NCBI GenBank assembly: GCA_002386585.1
Contig: DGIZ01000177.1
Coordinates: 1-21,897 of the forward strand
DNA: 21,897 nucleotides
Origin: Brevundimonas sp. UBA4609
GTDB taxonomy: Bacteria > Pseudomonadota > Alphaproteobacteria > Caulobacterales > Caulobacteraceae
Direction: 5' to 3'
In this document: positions 6,254 through 14,385 of the stretch, piece after piece
Layout of the letters: every line of letters begins with the position of its first letter
How positions within the stretch are numbered: the first letter of the stretch is position 1
Made by a program: the position numbers and the translations under genes
The notes under the pieces: generated by a model
Databases searched by the model: none
Told to the model about the DNA's origin: nothing
Seen by the model: only the letters and a program-made list of their open reading frames with translations

Positions 6254-6772
6254 ATGGCTCACGGAATATTCCAACCGTCCACCGCCCCGACGACAACTTC
6301 GGACGCGCACGCCGTGCGCGCCGCGACCGCCCCCGATTTCCCCGGCGCCGTGCCCGTCGTCAGCATCGATGATGAATTGCTGGACATCATCGCCCTGCTG
6401 CACACGGCGCCGATCCGGGCGTTCGACCTGTCGACGGCGGCGGTCATCACCGGCCCCTTCATCGAGGGCCGCGTCTGTATCCGCATGGACGGCCGGTCCT
6501 GGTCCCTGCCGACCGTCTCCTGCTCCGTCCTCGCCCTGCTGGTTCGCCTGGAGCGGTCCCTGCGCGCCTGCGACCTCTTCGCGGACGCCTTCAACGCCGC
6601 CGTCGTCCAGGCCGAGGCCAAGGTCGACGCCGTCAACGCCTGGTCCGCCCGGGTGCGCCCCGGCGCGCCTGCGTCGGATCAGGAGATCCATACCCTCGCC
6701 GTGACAGCTGGCGTCGGGTCGGGAGGTCCCGCAGGGCCGACGACCGCCAGCCGCCGAAAAGGTGAAGGCTGA
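6254..6772 (+). CDS. Hypothetical protein, first gene of the rightward operon
   Basis: A 172-residue protein not matched to a family I know. The core (about 40-130) alternates acidic helices and hydrophobic strands (DDELLDIIALLH, PFIEGRVCIRMDG), followed by a long helix (LLVRLERSLRACDLFADAF) and a low-complexity tail. There is no signal peptide or membrane segment. The start at ATG 6254 is fixed by a strong Shine-Dalgarno GGAGGAG at 6241-6247, 6 nt away; an ATG at 6239 lies before that site and is unlikely. Its stop overlaps the next start (TGATG). As the promoter-proximal gene it should be among the most expressed when the repressor is removed. Confidence 0.75.
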   Translation: MAHGIFQPSTAPTTTSDAHAVRAATAPDFPGAVPVVSIDDELLDIIALLHTAPIRAFDLSTAAVITGPFIEGRVCIRMDGRSWSLPTVSCSVLALLVRLERSLRACDLFADAFNAAVVQAEAKVDAVNAWSARVRPGAPASDQEIHTLAVTAGVGSGGPAGPTTASRRKGEG

Positions 6773-7206
6773 TGACGTCCGCCCTTTCTTTTGCCGACGC
6801 CGCCGCCATGCGGGCCGCGCTGGCGGGAAACGACGAAGGCCCTCTGGTCGTCATCGAACTGCGCCCGCCATGCCCTTCCGAACGGATCGAGATCTCGGGC
6901 GGCTTCGATGGCCCCGACCCGATCCACGTCGTCAAATCCCTGTGCCGCGCCCTCGAATGCGGGCCCGGGGCTCTCTTCGCCGTCGTGGATCCCAACGCCC
7001 GCGACCTGCGCGGCGACGCCGCCCGCTGCTACGTCCTGAACGCCGCTGAGCAACGCGTCGCCCGCATCTGCGGCCTCAGCTTCGCCTATGTGAACGTCGC
7101 CGCCTCGGCCCTGGTCAACCGCAACTGGCGACCTGGCCAAAATCGGGATTGCGTGGACCGGGAATGCGTGAGCCCGGCAATGGGCGACCGGGAGGCGGCG
7201 ATATGA
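6772..7206 (+). CDS. Hypothetical protein
   Basis: A 144-residue protein without a recognised family. The body (about 20-115) looks like a compact alpha/beta fold with several hydrophobic strands (GPLVVIELRPP, GALFAVVDP), then a Cys-containing C-terminus (NRDCVDRECVSP). The start at 6772 overlaps the previous stop by one base. The stop overlaps the start of the next gene (ATGA, 7203-7206). Function unknown; the context is the accessory early operon. Confidence 0.65.
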   Translation: MTSALSFADAAAMRAALAGNDEGPLVVIELRPPCPSERIEISGGFDGPDPIHVVKSLCRALECGPGALFAVVDPNARDLRGDAARCYVLNAAEQRVARICGLSFAYVNVAASALVNRNWRPGQNRDCVDRECVSPAMGDREAAI

Positions 7207-7448
7207 GCCCCCTCGCCTCCGCCGGCGCGGCCCTGCTCATTCTGACGCCCCTGCTCGCCGAGCGCGCCTTGGGGTGGATGCTCCAGGCCGGGATGGCTGC
7301 CGCCTACTCCGACCTCGGATCGGCCAAGCCCTCGCCGGGCGTGCCCTGGGATCGTGCGGCGAAGATTCGCTGCCTCCAATCGTGGATGCTGACCGCTCTG
7401 GCCGTGTCCGCCGCCTTTCTCGCCGGCTTCTGCTGGGGGCGGCTCTGA
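7203..7448 (+). CDS. Small membrane protein with two likely TM segments
   Basis: An 81-residue protein with hydrophobic stretches at about 3-20 (PLASAGAALLILTPLLAE) and about 62-79 (MLTALAVSAAFLAGFCWG), separated by a polar loop. The ATG at 7203 overlaps the previous stop; a longer reading from 7149 would overlap that gene heavily and is rejected. Size and topology would suit a holin, an exclusion protein or an inner-membrane accessory factor, but no endolysin is adjacent, so I make no functional call. Its stop overlaps the start of the next small membrane protein. Confidence 0.65.
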   Translation: MSPLASAGAALLILTPLLAERALGWMLQAGMAAAYSDLGSAKPSPGVPWDRAAKIRCLQSWMLTALAVSAAFLAGFCWGRL

Positions 7449-7609
7449 TGGCCGCCCGGCCACGCCGTAGCGGCCCCATCCTGACCGACGCCGCGCGCGA
7501 AACCTTCGCCGCCGCCCTGGTCATCCTTCTGGCCCTCGCCTTCGCCGGCGCCGCCCTCGAGCGGACCGGACCGGCCCAACCTCTTCCCGATCAATACCGG
7601 ATCCGCTGA
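7448..7609 (+). CDS. Very small single-TM protein
   Basis: A 53-residue protein: a basic N-terminus (AARPRRSG), a hydrophobic segment at about 20-36 ([17 protein letters not shown]), and a short polar tail. The ATG at 7448 overlaps the preceding stop (TGATG), and the next gene starts one base after its stop. Paired with the two-TM protein before it, it could form a small membrane complex; this is inference from adjacency. Confidence 0.6.
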   Translation: MAARPRRSGPILTDAARETFAAALVILLALAFAGAALERTGPAQPLPDQYRIR

Positions 7610-7610
7610 C

Positions 7611-10061
7611 ATGGCTTCTTCCGCCCAGGTTTCTACCACTCAGGCTTCCCCCGCTCAGCGCGAAATGCGCAAGCCCGACTTCCCGGCCGTCGTCCACACC
7701 TACACCGACCTGCTGCGCCTCTTGCGCGAACAACCGCACGGCGACGCCGCCCATCTGGCCGGCCTGACCGGCCGCGTCACGTCGAACGTCCGCCGTGACA
7801 TGCACAAGCTGATCGCCGCAGGCGTCGTCGAGCACGACGGCGCCTGCTGGCTTCTGACTGACAAGGGCCGCCAATGGGTCGCAGGCCAGGACGTGGCCGA
7901 GGGCTTGGCCTCAGCCGACGGCTCAGCCTCTCCGGTCACCCGCTGGCCGGTCGACAAGATCCGCCCGAACCCGGCCAACCGGCCCGTCGATCGCGAAACC
8001 ATCCCAGACCTCGCCCTCTCCATCATCGGCGCCGGCGACGTTCTCCAGCCGCTGATCCTGACCCCGCCCGACGCGAACGGCGTGCGCATGATCCTCGCCG
8101 GTGAACGCCGCTGGCGCGCCGTCCGCCACATCATGGATCAGGACGCCGAGGCTCATAACGAAAACGTCCTCGACGGCGAGCCGGTCTTTTTCAACGACAG
8201 CCTGCCCGTCGACCTCGAACCCGGCGTCCCCTTCATCGAGCGCGAGGCGACCGAGGCCGAGGCGCTGCAGATCACCATCATCGAGAACAGCCAGCGCCAG
8301 GACCTTTCCCCCTGGGAAGACGCCCAGCTGCTGCTGCAGCTCCAGACCGCCACCGGCTGGAACGCGTCCGAGCTGGCCCGCAACATCGGCCGCGCGGCCG
8401 AGGGCGAACGCTCCGGCCTGCGCGACGTCCAGACCAAGCTGAAGGTCGCCCGCGAAGCCTCGCCCGCCGCCATCGCCGCCTATCTCGAAAACCGCAGCTG
8501 GGACCAGCTCCGCAACAGCGTCAGCCAGCCCAAGCCGCAGACCATGCCCGACCTGGTCGCGGAGTATGGCGCCGCCGCCCTCAAACCCAGCGAGCCGACG
8601 CCGCTCGAGCGGGCCATCGAGGACGCCCCGGAGACGGACCAGAGCCTCGCCTGGTTGGCCGATCAGAAGCGACGCCTCTGGCCCTTCCTCAACGCGCTCA
8701 CGCCGAAGCAACTGTTGGTTCTCGTTGAGGTCGGGGACCTGATCGCCCGCACCAATCTCAAGACCTCGAGATACGAAGCGGCCTGCGGCGACAGCTATCC
8801 CGATGCGACGAAATGCGCCCGGCATCTGGTCGAGAACGCCGGGCTGGGGTTCACCTATTTCCAAGGCAACCACACCGTGACCTTGGCCGACGCCACCTGG
8901 GACTGGCTGGTCGATAAAGGTCTGATCCGCGAGCTGACAGGCGCTGACGATCATCGCCTCGGCCTTCTGCGCCAGGAAGCGCTTGGCATCGGAGCCGAGG
9001 CAAAGCTGCGCCAGTTCGGCGGATACTGGACGGAATGGCTGAATAACGGTCCCGACGCCGTCCAGACCCAGCAAGACGCCCCCTCGCCGACGGACGGACG
9101 GCCGCTCTACGTCACGGACACGCCCTGGAAGCCGATCGAGAACCTTCGAATGAACACGGGCGCCGGAGCGTGGGTCGAGCTGCTCGTCTACCAGTGTGGC
9201 CACGACGCCCTATTCCACGCCACGGTGAAGTCAGCCTCGGGCAGCGAAAGCGCTCAATGCGACCAACCGGCGACGACCCGTGCAGCCGCGATCGCCGAAG
9301 CCGCGAAGCGCGCCCAGGTGATCGTCCGCCCCGCTCGCGACGCCGCCCTGATGGCGTGGCTGGATGCCCGGATCGGCCCCCACGTCGTCAACGGCGTCGA
9401 CTACGGCAACGCCACCCGGGCCCAGGAAGCCCGATACGCCGCCGGCATCCTCCAACGCCCGGCCGCCAACTACGGCTCGTCGCGCAGTGAAACGCCGGCG
9501 CCGTCGGCCGAGCCCGGCGCCGAAGCGACGCTGCCGGCGACGACGATCGAACTGCTCCCCGCAACGGCCCGCGAAGAACTGGCGGAACAACGCCTCGAGC
9601 GCCTCGGGGCGGCCCTGCAGGTCCTCACCGACCGGCTGGAGCCCTTGCTCGCCGTCCTCCGGGGCGATCGCACTGAGGACGGCCTGATCACCATCGAGAC
9701 CGACGACGCGGACTACTATGAGCGCGAGGTCTCGGAGGCCTGCACCTGGGCGGAAGAAGCCCTGGCCGAGACCACCACGGTCTTCGAGGGCCAGGGCGAA
9801 GAGATCGTGCGCCCCGACATCGGCGCCCCGGCCGTACCGATCCGCAAGTCGATCACGGCCGACTTCATCGTCTGCCTCGAGGACGGCCGAAAGTTCAAGT
9901 CGCTGAAGCGCCACCTGCGCACCCGCTACAACCTCTCGCCGGAGGAGTACCGCCGGCGCTGGGGCCTCCCGGCCGACTACCCCATGGTCGCGCCCAACTA
10001 CGCCAAGGTCCGCGAGGACCTGGTCCGCCAGATGGGCCTCGGCCGGGCAGGGGCGCGCTGA
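7611..10061 (+). CDS. Winged helix - ParB - MucR fusion regulator
   Basis: An 816-residue protein, the largest in the rightward operon. Residues about 25-90 look like a winged helix ([18 protein letters not shown], then a wing). Residues about 110-282 are a full ParB core: GERRWRA at 164-170, the CTP-binding/catalytic motif of ParB CTPases; [12 protein letters not shown] at 225-236; then an HTH near 250-282. A long middle (about 300-740) is unassigned. The last about 75 residues (from 742) are a MucR/Ros domain ([31 protein letters not shown]). In its zinc site, Cys755 and His768 remain, but Asp758 and Arg772 stand where Ros-type proteins have Cys and His. Expected role: a nucleoid- or partition-like DNA organiser combined with a transcription regulator. 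Confidence 0.9.
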   Translation: MASSAQVSTTQASPAQREMRKPDFPAVVHTYTDLLRLLREQPHGDAAHLAGLTGRVTSNVRRDMHKLIAAGVVEHDGACWLLTDKGRQWVAGQDVAEGLASADGSASPVTRWPVDKIRPNPANRPVDRETIPDLALSIIGAGDVLQPLILTPPDANGVRMILAGERRWRAVRHIMDQDAEAHNENVLDGEPVFFNDSLPVDLEPGVPFIEREATEAEALQITIIENSQRQDLSPWEDAQLLLQLQTATGWNASELARNIGRAAEGERSGLRDVQTKLKVAREASPAAIAAYLENRSWDQLRNSVSQPKPQTMPDLVAEYGAAALKPSEPTPLERAIEDAPETDQSLAWLADQKRRLWPFLNALTPKQLLVLVEVGDLIARTNLKTSRYEAACGDSYPDATKCARHLVENAGLGFTYFQGNHTVTLADATWDWLVDKGLIRELTGADDHRLGLLRQEALGIGAEAKLRQFGGYWTEWLNNGPDAVQTQQDAPSPTDGRPLYVTDTPWKPIENLRMNTGAGAWVELLVYQCGHDALFHATVKSASGSESAQCDQPATTRAAAIAEAAKRAQVIVRPARDAALMAWLDARIGPHVVNGVDYGNATRAQEARYAAGILQRPAANYGSSRSETPAPSAEPGAEATLPATTIELLPATAREELAEQRLERLGAALQVLTDRLEPLLAVLRGDRTEDGLITIETDDADYYEREVSEACTWAEEALAETTTVFEGQGEEIVRPDIGAPAVPIRKSITADFIVCLEDGRKFKSLKRHLRTRYNLSPEEYRRRWGLPADYPMVAPNYAKVREDLVRQMGLGRAGAR

Positions 10062-10480
10062 TGACCGCCCGCCCATGGATCGAAGGCGCCGCTCTCCTGG
10101 CCGCCCATCACCGCGCCGCCCCGGCGCCCAGACCTCTCAACCGCAGGAGCTATCCCGTGTCACCCGACGTCCGCTTCGCCCTGCTCAGGGCAAACCCTCA
10201 GGCCAAGCCCCTGGCATTCCCCGACATCGGCGCCCTGGCGCGTCACGTCCAGCGCGAACGCGCCGGCCGCTCGATCGAGATGGTCGACATCGAGGACCTG
10301 CGCTTCGACGGCGACGCCAACATGCGCGAGGGCGTCTCCGTCTACCTCCTCGACCTCGGCGGCGACCGCGACGGTCTGATCGGCCATTGCTGGCTGGACG
10401 GCCAGGGTCAGGACGCCCTGCGCCATGCGCTGGCCCGCAATCAGCTGCCCGCCCATGACGCCGCCGGGAGGGCCGCATGA
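10061..10480 (+). CDS. Hypothetical protein
   Basis: A 139-residue protein. A short Pro/Ala-rich N-terminus is followed from about residue 35 by an alpha/beta region (PDVRFALLRANPQAKPLAF, IEMVDIEDLRFDGDANM, VSVYLLDLGGD). I see no catalytic motif. The ATG at 10061 overlaps the stop of the fusion regulator (TGATG), and its stop overlaps the TetR-like gene start. An internal ATG after the Pro-rich part is absent, so the first start stands. Function unknown. Confidence 0.6.
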   Translation: MTARPWIEGAALLAAHHRAAPAPRPLNRRSYPVSPDVRFALLRANPQAKPLAFPDIGALARHVQRERAGRSIEMVDIEDLRFDGDANMREGVSVYLLDLGGDRDGLIGHCWLDGQGQDALRHALARNQLPAHDAAGRAA

Positions 10481-10917
10481 TGGACGGCGCGACCTTCTCC
10501 CCCAGCCCCGAGGTGGACTTCGCCGCCCCGGCCGATCCCGTCAGCTCCGAAGAGCCCAAGCGCCTCAACCGCCGTCAGGCCGCCAAGGTGCGGACCCGCC
10601 AGCGCGTCTTCGACTCCGCCGAGACCTTGTTCAGGGACGTCGGTTTCGAGCGCGCCACCATCCGCGCGATCGCCAAGGGCGCCGGCATGTCCACCGGCGC
10701 CGTCTTCGCCAACTTCGAGGACAAGACGGCGCTCTACGTCGCCGTCTTCGGCCACCCGCCACTGACGCCTGAACAGGGCCGCGCCCTGGTCGTCGCCCTG
10801 CGCCAGTCGCACGACATGCTCGAGGCCTTCGCGGATGAGGAAGGCGTCCCCGAACTGCTGGCGAGCATCCAGTCCGCCCTGCCGCCCCTTCCGGCCAAGG
10901 CTGCCGCCGATGCTTGA
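10477..10917 (+). CDS. TetR-type HTH protein lacking the ligand-binding domain
   Basis: A 146-residue protein. Residues about 38-92 are a clear TetR N-terminal DNA-binding domain (RVFDSAETLFRDVGFERA, IRAIAKGAGMSTGAVFANF, DKTALY). Normal TetR proteins have about 100 further residues forming a helical ligand-binding and dimerisation domain; here only about 50 follow, with a Pro/Ala-rich end. It can probably bind DNA but not sense a small molecule in the usual way. Two ATGs in a row (10477, 10480) can serve as start; the first overlaps the preceding stop. Within the operon it may be an autoregulator or a host-promoter regulator. Confidence 0.85.
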   Translation: MMDGATFSPSPEVDFAAPADPVSSEEPKRLNRRQAAKVRTRQRVFDSAETLFRDVGFERATIRAIAKGAGMSTGAVFANFEDKTALYVAVFGHPPLTPEQGRALVVALRQSHDMLEAFADEEGVPELLASIQSALPPLPAKAAADA

Positions 10918-11236
10918 CCGTCGCTCACTCCCGGCCGCGCATCCTCTGCCGCCCCTGCGGCTGGCCCAGACGCCCGTCTACGTCGATCGCGGCTACTGCC
11001 CCGGCGGCCGCTGGGAGCGGATCCTGCGCACCATCCACGATCAGTCCCTGACCGAGACCGAGATCCTGCGCGCCGTCCACGACGGCCGCTACCCGCGCCG
11101 GATCGAGCGCCGCAAGATTCACGCCGCCCTGGTCGCCATGACCCGTCAGGGGTTGACGGCGCGCCTGCCGGGCAGCCCGGCGCCCTTCACGGCCACCGCG
11201 CACGGCGTGCGCATCCTGCATGGAGAGGCCGCGTGA
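10910..11236 (+). CDS. Small winged-helix-like protein
   Basis: A 108-residue protein. From about residue 35 it shows a helix-turn-helix pattern (WERILRTIHDQSLTETEILR, then IHAALVAMTRQGL) and a possible wing at the end (PFTATAHGVRIL), typical of small winged-helix DNA-binding proteins. The ATG at 10910 overlaps the TetR-like stop by 8 nt; the earlier open frame from 10835 lies inside that gene and is not used. The stop is shared with the next gene start (GTGA). Target unknown. Confidence 0.65.
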   Translation: MLDRRSLPAAHPLPPLRLAQTPVYVDRGYCPGGRWERILRTIHDQSLTETEILRAVHDGRYPRRIERRKIHAALVAMTRQGLTARLPGSPAPFTATAHGVRILHGEAA

Positions 11237-11385
11237 CGCTGCACCTCGATCCCATCCCCGACCGTCATCCGCGCCTCATCGTCTGGTGCGGATGGTTCCG
11301 CCGCGCCGGCTGGTCCGTCCGCGACATCGCCAAGCTCTTCAACATCTCGATCGGCGAGCTGATCGAAGCCGGAGTCGAACCATGA
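11233..11385 (+). CDS. 50-residue HTH-like protein
   Basis: This short gene starts with GTG at 11233, overlapping the previous stop (GTGA), and ends with TGA at 11383-11385, overlapping the next start (ATGA, 11382-11385). Its C-terminal half, GWSVRDIAKLFNISIGELIE, has the spacing of an HTH (the AKLF helix, a turn at NIS, a second helix). The coupling at both ends and the high GC3 support it as real. It fills what would otherwise be a gap of about 145 bases in a tightly packed operon. Confidence 0.7.
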   Translation: MTLHLDPIPDRHPRLIVWCGWFRRAGWSVRDIAKLFNISIGELIEAGVEP

Positions 11386-12131
11386 CCGCCTTCATCATCA
11401 ACGGCCCGGGCGCCGCCCCCGCCTCTCAACTCAAGCGCTTCCTTGCCCTTCAACAGATCCTCTCCGGCTTCTCGGAGGGGATCGACGGCGATCGCCTGCA
11501 GGCCGCCTTCGCCTGGGCCATGGATGGCAAGAGCAACTACCAACGCCAGCACTTGATCAGCCTCTTCGCCGCGCCGTGGGTTGCGGCCCAGGAAGAGGCG
11601 GGCTGGCAGGGCGACGCCTTCCTTCAGGGCGAAAAGGATCTGAACGAGATCACCGCCGTCGCCCTGCAGTCGGATCCCGTCGAGGACTTCCTCGACCAGG
11701 TCCGCGCAGAGCTGGCCCGCGCTCGCTCCAAATTCCCCGGCGACCGGATCATGACCCTGGCCATGGCCGAAGAGTTCGGCGAGCTGGTGAAGGCGGTCCT
11801 GGACGAACCCTCCAGCGACGTCCGAAAGGAGGCCGTGCAGACCGCCGCCATGGCCGCCCGCGTCGTCCTCGACGGCGACGCCTCCGTCAACGACTGGCGC
11901 GCCGCCAAGGGCCTGGATCCGCTGACGGGAGGCGTGGCCGCCCTGACGCCCGGAACCCCGCTTCGCCACCGTGACGGACGAACCGGAACCTTCGTCAGCC
12001 TGGAAGAGGACGGACGATATCGCGTCCGCTCCCTCATGGGCCCGGGCTTCTGGATCTTCCACCCGGCCGACTGCTCGCCTGGCCGCTGGGAACCGGCGCC
12101 GCCGAAAGGAAGCGAGGCCGCTAATGGCTGA
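11382..12131 (+). CDS. MazG-like domain protein
   Basis: A 249-residue protein. Residues about 100-170 resemble an all-alpha MazG-type NTP pyrophosphohydrolase (MAEEFGELVKAVLDE, with Glu130, Glu131 and Glu134; then RKEAVQTAAMAARVVLDGD with Glu150), the usual metal-binding EExxE pattern, although the second EExxD half is incomplete. The N-terminal 95 residues look like a helical phage module, and the C-terminus (about 190-240) is a small beta domain (PGTPLRHRDGRTGTFVSL). Phage MazG proteins act on nucleotides or alarmones; activity here is uncertain. The start at 11382 overlaps the preceding stop; the end overlaps the next gene by 8 nt. Confidence 0.7.
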   Translation: MTAFIINGPGAAPASQLKRFLALQQILSGFSEGIDGDRLQAAFAWAMDGKSNYQRQHLISLFAAPWVAAQEEAGWQGDAFLQGEKDLNEITAVALQSDPVEDFLDQVRAELARARSKFPGDRIMTLAMAEEFGELVKAVLDEPSSDVRKEAVQTAAMAARVVLDGDASVNDWRAAKGLDPLTGGVAALTPGTPLRHRDGRTGTFVSLEEDGRYRVRSLMGPGFWIFHPADCSPGRWEPAPPKGSEAANG

Positions 12132-13485
12132 CCGCGATCAGCACCCCTCACGCGAGGACGAGATCCGTCGCGCCGTCTTCGGCCAGGTCGACCTGCAGAC
12201 CGCCGAGCTGGAGATCGTCAGCTCCATCTATGACGGCTTCGCCGCCGCCATCACGGTGAAGGGGCAACCCAGAACCATCGCCCTCACTCGCGAGTACGGG
12301 GACGCCGTTCAGCTCATGGCCATGATCGAGCGCAGCCGCTCCGCACAGCCTGCGGCTTCAGAGGCGGGCGCGGCGGCAGGCGAAGGCCCGCAGCCGGTTT
12401 GCGGCGAAATCCGCGTAATCGACGGCAATCGCTGTCGATTCATCGAACGTGAGTTGGAAGGCGACACGTGGGAGGTCATCGGGCCTGCGGACAGCGATCC
12501 AGCCGCCTCGCCAGAACGCTGCAATGGGTGCGGGCACGTCGGCCCTGTGCCGAAAGACAAAATCTCCTGTTGCCCAGACGGCCGCCGTTACGACCTCGCG
12601 ACGGAAGGCGGGCCGATGGATACCGTGTGGCGGTGCGCCATGACGGTCGCCTGCAATATCGCCATCGATGAACAGAACCGGACCAATGATGACGATGGCC
12701 CTTCGGAAGTTCTGAACGCCCAAGGCGAGATCATCCGTCGCCTGAAGGGGGTCTTGGATATCGACCGGAACTATCGGTCCGAGGTCGAGGCCATCCTTTC
12801 TCACGGCTCCGAACCATTCATCACTGCGCCATCGTCGGAGGCCGCCCTCTCGCTCAGCGCCCTGCAGCCGGTGGCTCTGCCGACCGATGAGGGAGGCTGC
12901 GTAACCAAGCGCTTCGTCATCTTCACTACGCCCGGCTGGGCGCCGGAGAAAAAGGGCGGCTGGCTGAAGGACGAGCATCTAATCGACTTCCTTCGCTCCG
13001 TGATGTTGCACGACAACTGGAAGCCTGGATTCCGCGCCACCGTCTTGGAGCTGACCTGGGACAACGACCTCTGGGCGTCATCCGCTACCGAATATCTGTC
13101 GATGCATGACGAGGCGATTGGCCCGCGCCGCGCCCGCAAGGCATGGCAGGAGGCCCGCGCGGAGCATGAGCGCATCTACAAGGCTGCGCCGAAGATGAAG
13201 CTGGGCGACGAGATCGACAGCTACCGCAAGGCGACTGCGATGCCCCACCCCGCCCCCGACGCGCTGCGGGAAGCGGCCGAGGCGTTGGAGCCGTTCGCGG
13301 CATTCGGGCGATTTGAGGCCGCGGTAGCAGCCCAGGCGCCAGACATCATCCCCGCGCCTGATGACAGCGTGTTCAAGCATTGGGTCGATGCCTTCGACAT
13401 GAAGGGGCCGAAGCTGGTCTATGGCGATCTTCGCCGCGCCGCATCCGTCCTCGCCGCCCTGCAAGCCGACCAGGGGGCGAAGTGA
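12124..13485 (+). CDS. Composite phage accessory protein with Cys cluster (Ea22-like end)
   Basis: A 453-residue protein that looks modular. N-terminal residues 1-75 form a small alpha/beta unit. Residues about 133-150 hold a Cys cluster (CNGCG, then SCCP), a possible zinc site. The middle (about 265-350) has Trp-rich segments. The C-terminus (DALREAAEALEPFAAF, YGDLRRAASVLAALQ) matches the short repeats seen at the ends of Ea22-type phage accessory proteins. Base composition within about 12400-13400 is less GC-biased than its neighbours, suggesting a patched-in segment. The ATG at 12124 overlaps the previous gene by 8 nt; an earlier in-frame start at 11971 is internal to that gene. Function unknown. 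Confidence 0.7.
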   Translation: MADRDQHPSREDEIRRAVFGQVDLQTAELEIVSSIYDGFAAAITVKGQPRTIALTREYGDAVQLMAMIERSRSAQPAASEAGAAAGEGPQPVCGEIRVIDGNRCRFIERELEGDTWEVIGPADSDPAASPERCNGCGHVGPVPKDKISCCPDGRRYDLATEGGPMDTVWRCAMTVACNIAIDEQNRTNDDDGPSEVLNAQGEIIRRLKGVLDIDRNYRSEVEAILSHGSEPFITAPSSEAALSLSALQPVALPTDEGGCVTKRFVIFTTPGWAPEKKGGWLKDEHLIDFLRSVMLHDNWKPGFRATVLELTWDNDLWASSATEYLSMHDEAIGPRRARKAWQEARAEHERIYKAAPKMKLGDEIDSYRKATAMPHPAPDALREAAEALEPFAAFGRFEAAVAAQAPDIIPAPDDSVFKHWVDAFDMKGPKLVYGDLRRAASVLAALQADQGAK

Positions 13486-13736
13486 TGGTCGAGCCCGAAT
13501 ACGACGACCGCGACGAAGGTGTGATCTGCCCTCGCTGCATGGGCGACAGGTCGGTTTCTTGCCACTGCGGCGGCGACCTGTGCGTCTGCGACAACTACGG
13601 CGAGCGGGACTGTCCGGTATGCTTCGGCGAGGGCAGCGTCTCGCCCGAGCGCGAGGCCCAATACCTCAAAGCCGAAGGTGAGGCGATGGCTGCCATCCGA
13701 GCGGCCTGGCCCGCCTCGTCGGAGCCTCAACAATGA
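13485..13736 (+). CDS. Small Cys-rich zinc-binding protein (DnaJ-type CxxC pattern)
   Basis: An 83-residue protein. Residues about 15-50 hold CPRC, CHCGG, CVC and CPVCFGEG, a run of paired cysteines like the CxxCxGxG modules of the DnaJ zinc domain, enough for two zinc sites. The rest is an acidic N-terminus and a helical, Glu/Ala-rich end. The ATG at 13485 overlaps the previous stop (TGATG); the stop overlaps the next start (ATGA). Likely a protein-binding or nucleic-acid-binding adaptor; no J domain is present. Confidence 0.75.
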   Translation: MVEPEYDDRDEGVICPRCMGDRSVSCHCGGDLCVCDNYGERDCPVCFGEGSVSPEREAQYLKAEGEAMAAIRAAWPASSEPQQ

Positions 13737-13951
13737 GAATCCTCGAGAAGAAGCGCGGCTATTTTCGCGGCACGCACAAGGGCTGCACGATCGAGATCGA
13801 GCGCGACCGCACGTCAGGCGATGACCGGTGTAAGTTCTACATCACCGTCCAGGGCGCCGACGGCTGCTACCGTTACGACGGCTGGAGCCCTGAAGGCGTC
13901 GAGACCATGGCCCAGGCCAAGCGGGAAGCGATCCGGGGGGCGTGCCTGTGA
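13733..13951 (+). CDS. Small hypothetical protein
   Basis: A 72-residue protein with a likely small beta-sheet fold (KKRGYFRGTHKGCTIEIERD, then CKFYITVQGADGCYRYDGW) and a C-terminal helix (MAQAKREAIRGACL). No family recognised. Start and stop both overlap neighbours by 4 nt, in the operon style, which supports it as real. Confidence 0.65.
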   Translation: MRILEKKRGYFRGTHKGCTIEIERDRTSGDDRCKFYITVQGADGCYRYDGWSPEGVETMAQAKREAIRGACL

Positions 13952-14385
13952 CCCAGACCGACCGCCCTGACGCCGACATCGAGCCCCTCTGGCACCTCTA
14001 CGAGGTCACCGTCACCGCAGGCGACTACGTGGCGACCTCGACCCTCTCGGCCGCTACCCGATCGCGCGCCGTCTACCAGGCCTTCCTCGACTACAGCGAC
14101 GTCTGGACCATTAGCTTCCGCGACTTCCTGTCCATGGTCAGGGTGCGGCGGGTCAGCAGCTGCGCCTATGACGGCTATGCCTATGTCCGCTGCGCCTATG
14201 GCGTCGATCCGCGCATTGGCGCCGAGGTCGAACTGATCAACGAAGGCGACTGGACGGGCAAGCGCGGCCAGGTCGTTCATCCCGGCAAGTCGTCCTCGGC
14301 CTACGTCTACGTCGCCTTCGCCGGCATTCGGCACGCCGTGCCCTGCCACCCGCGCAGCATCCGCATGATCGAGGCCTCGGCATGA
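13948..14385 (+). CDS. Hypothetical protein with KOW-like segment
   Basis: A 145-residue protein. Residues about 85-125 include GAEVELINEGDWTGKRGQVV, which has the pattern of a KOW motif (a beta-turn-Gly module found in NusG and ribosomal proteins). The N-terminal half is an alpha/beta segment with several aromatic residues. The start is taken as GTG 13948 (GTGA overlap); a GTG two codons earlier (13942) is an alternative. A GGGGGG run ends 7 nt upstream and could help ribosome binding. A role in RNA or RNA polymerase contact is possible but unproven. Confidence 0.6.
   Translation: MTQTDRPDADIEPLWHLYEVTVTAGDYVATSTLSAATRSRAVYQAFLDYSDVWTISFRDFLSMVRVRRVSSCAYDGYAYVRCAYGVDPRIGAEVELINEGDWTGKRGQVVHPGKSSSAYVYVAFAGIRHAVPCHPRSIRMIEASA

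Noticed and set aside
7874..9687. Several Arg/Pro-rich open frames inside the ParB-MucR gene
   Set aside because: They are high-GC shadow frames with no recognisable domain.
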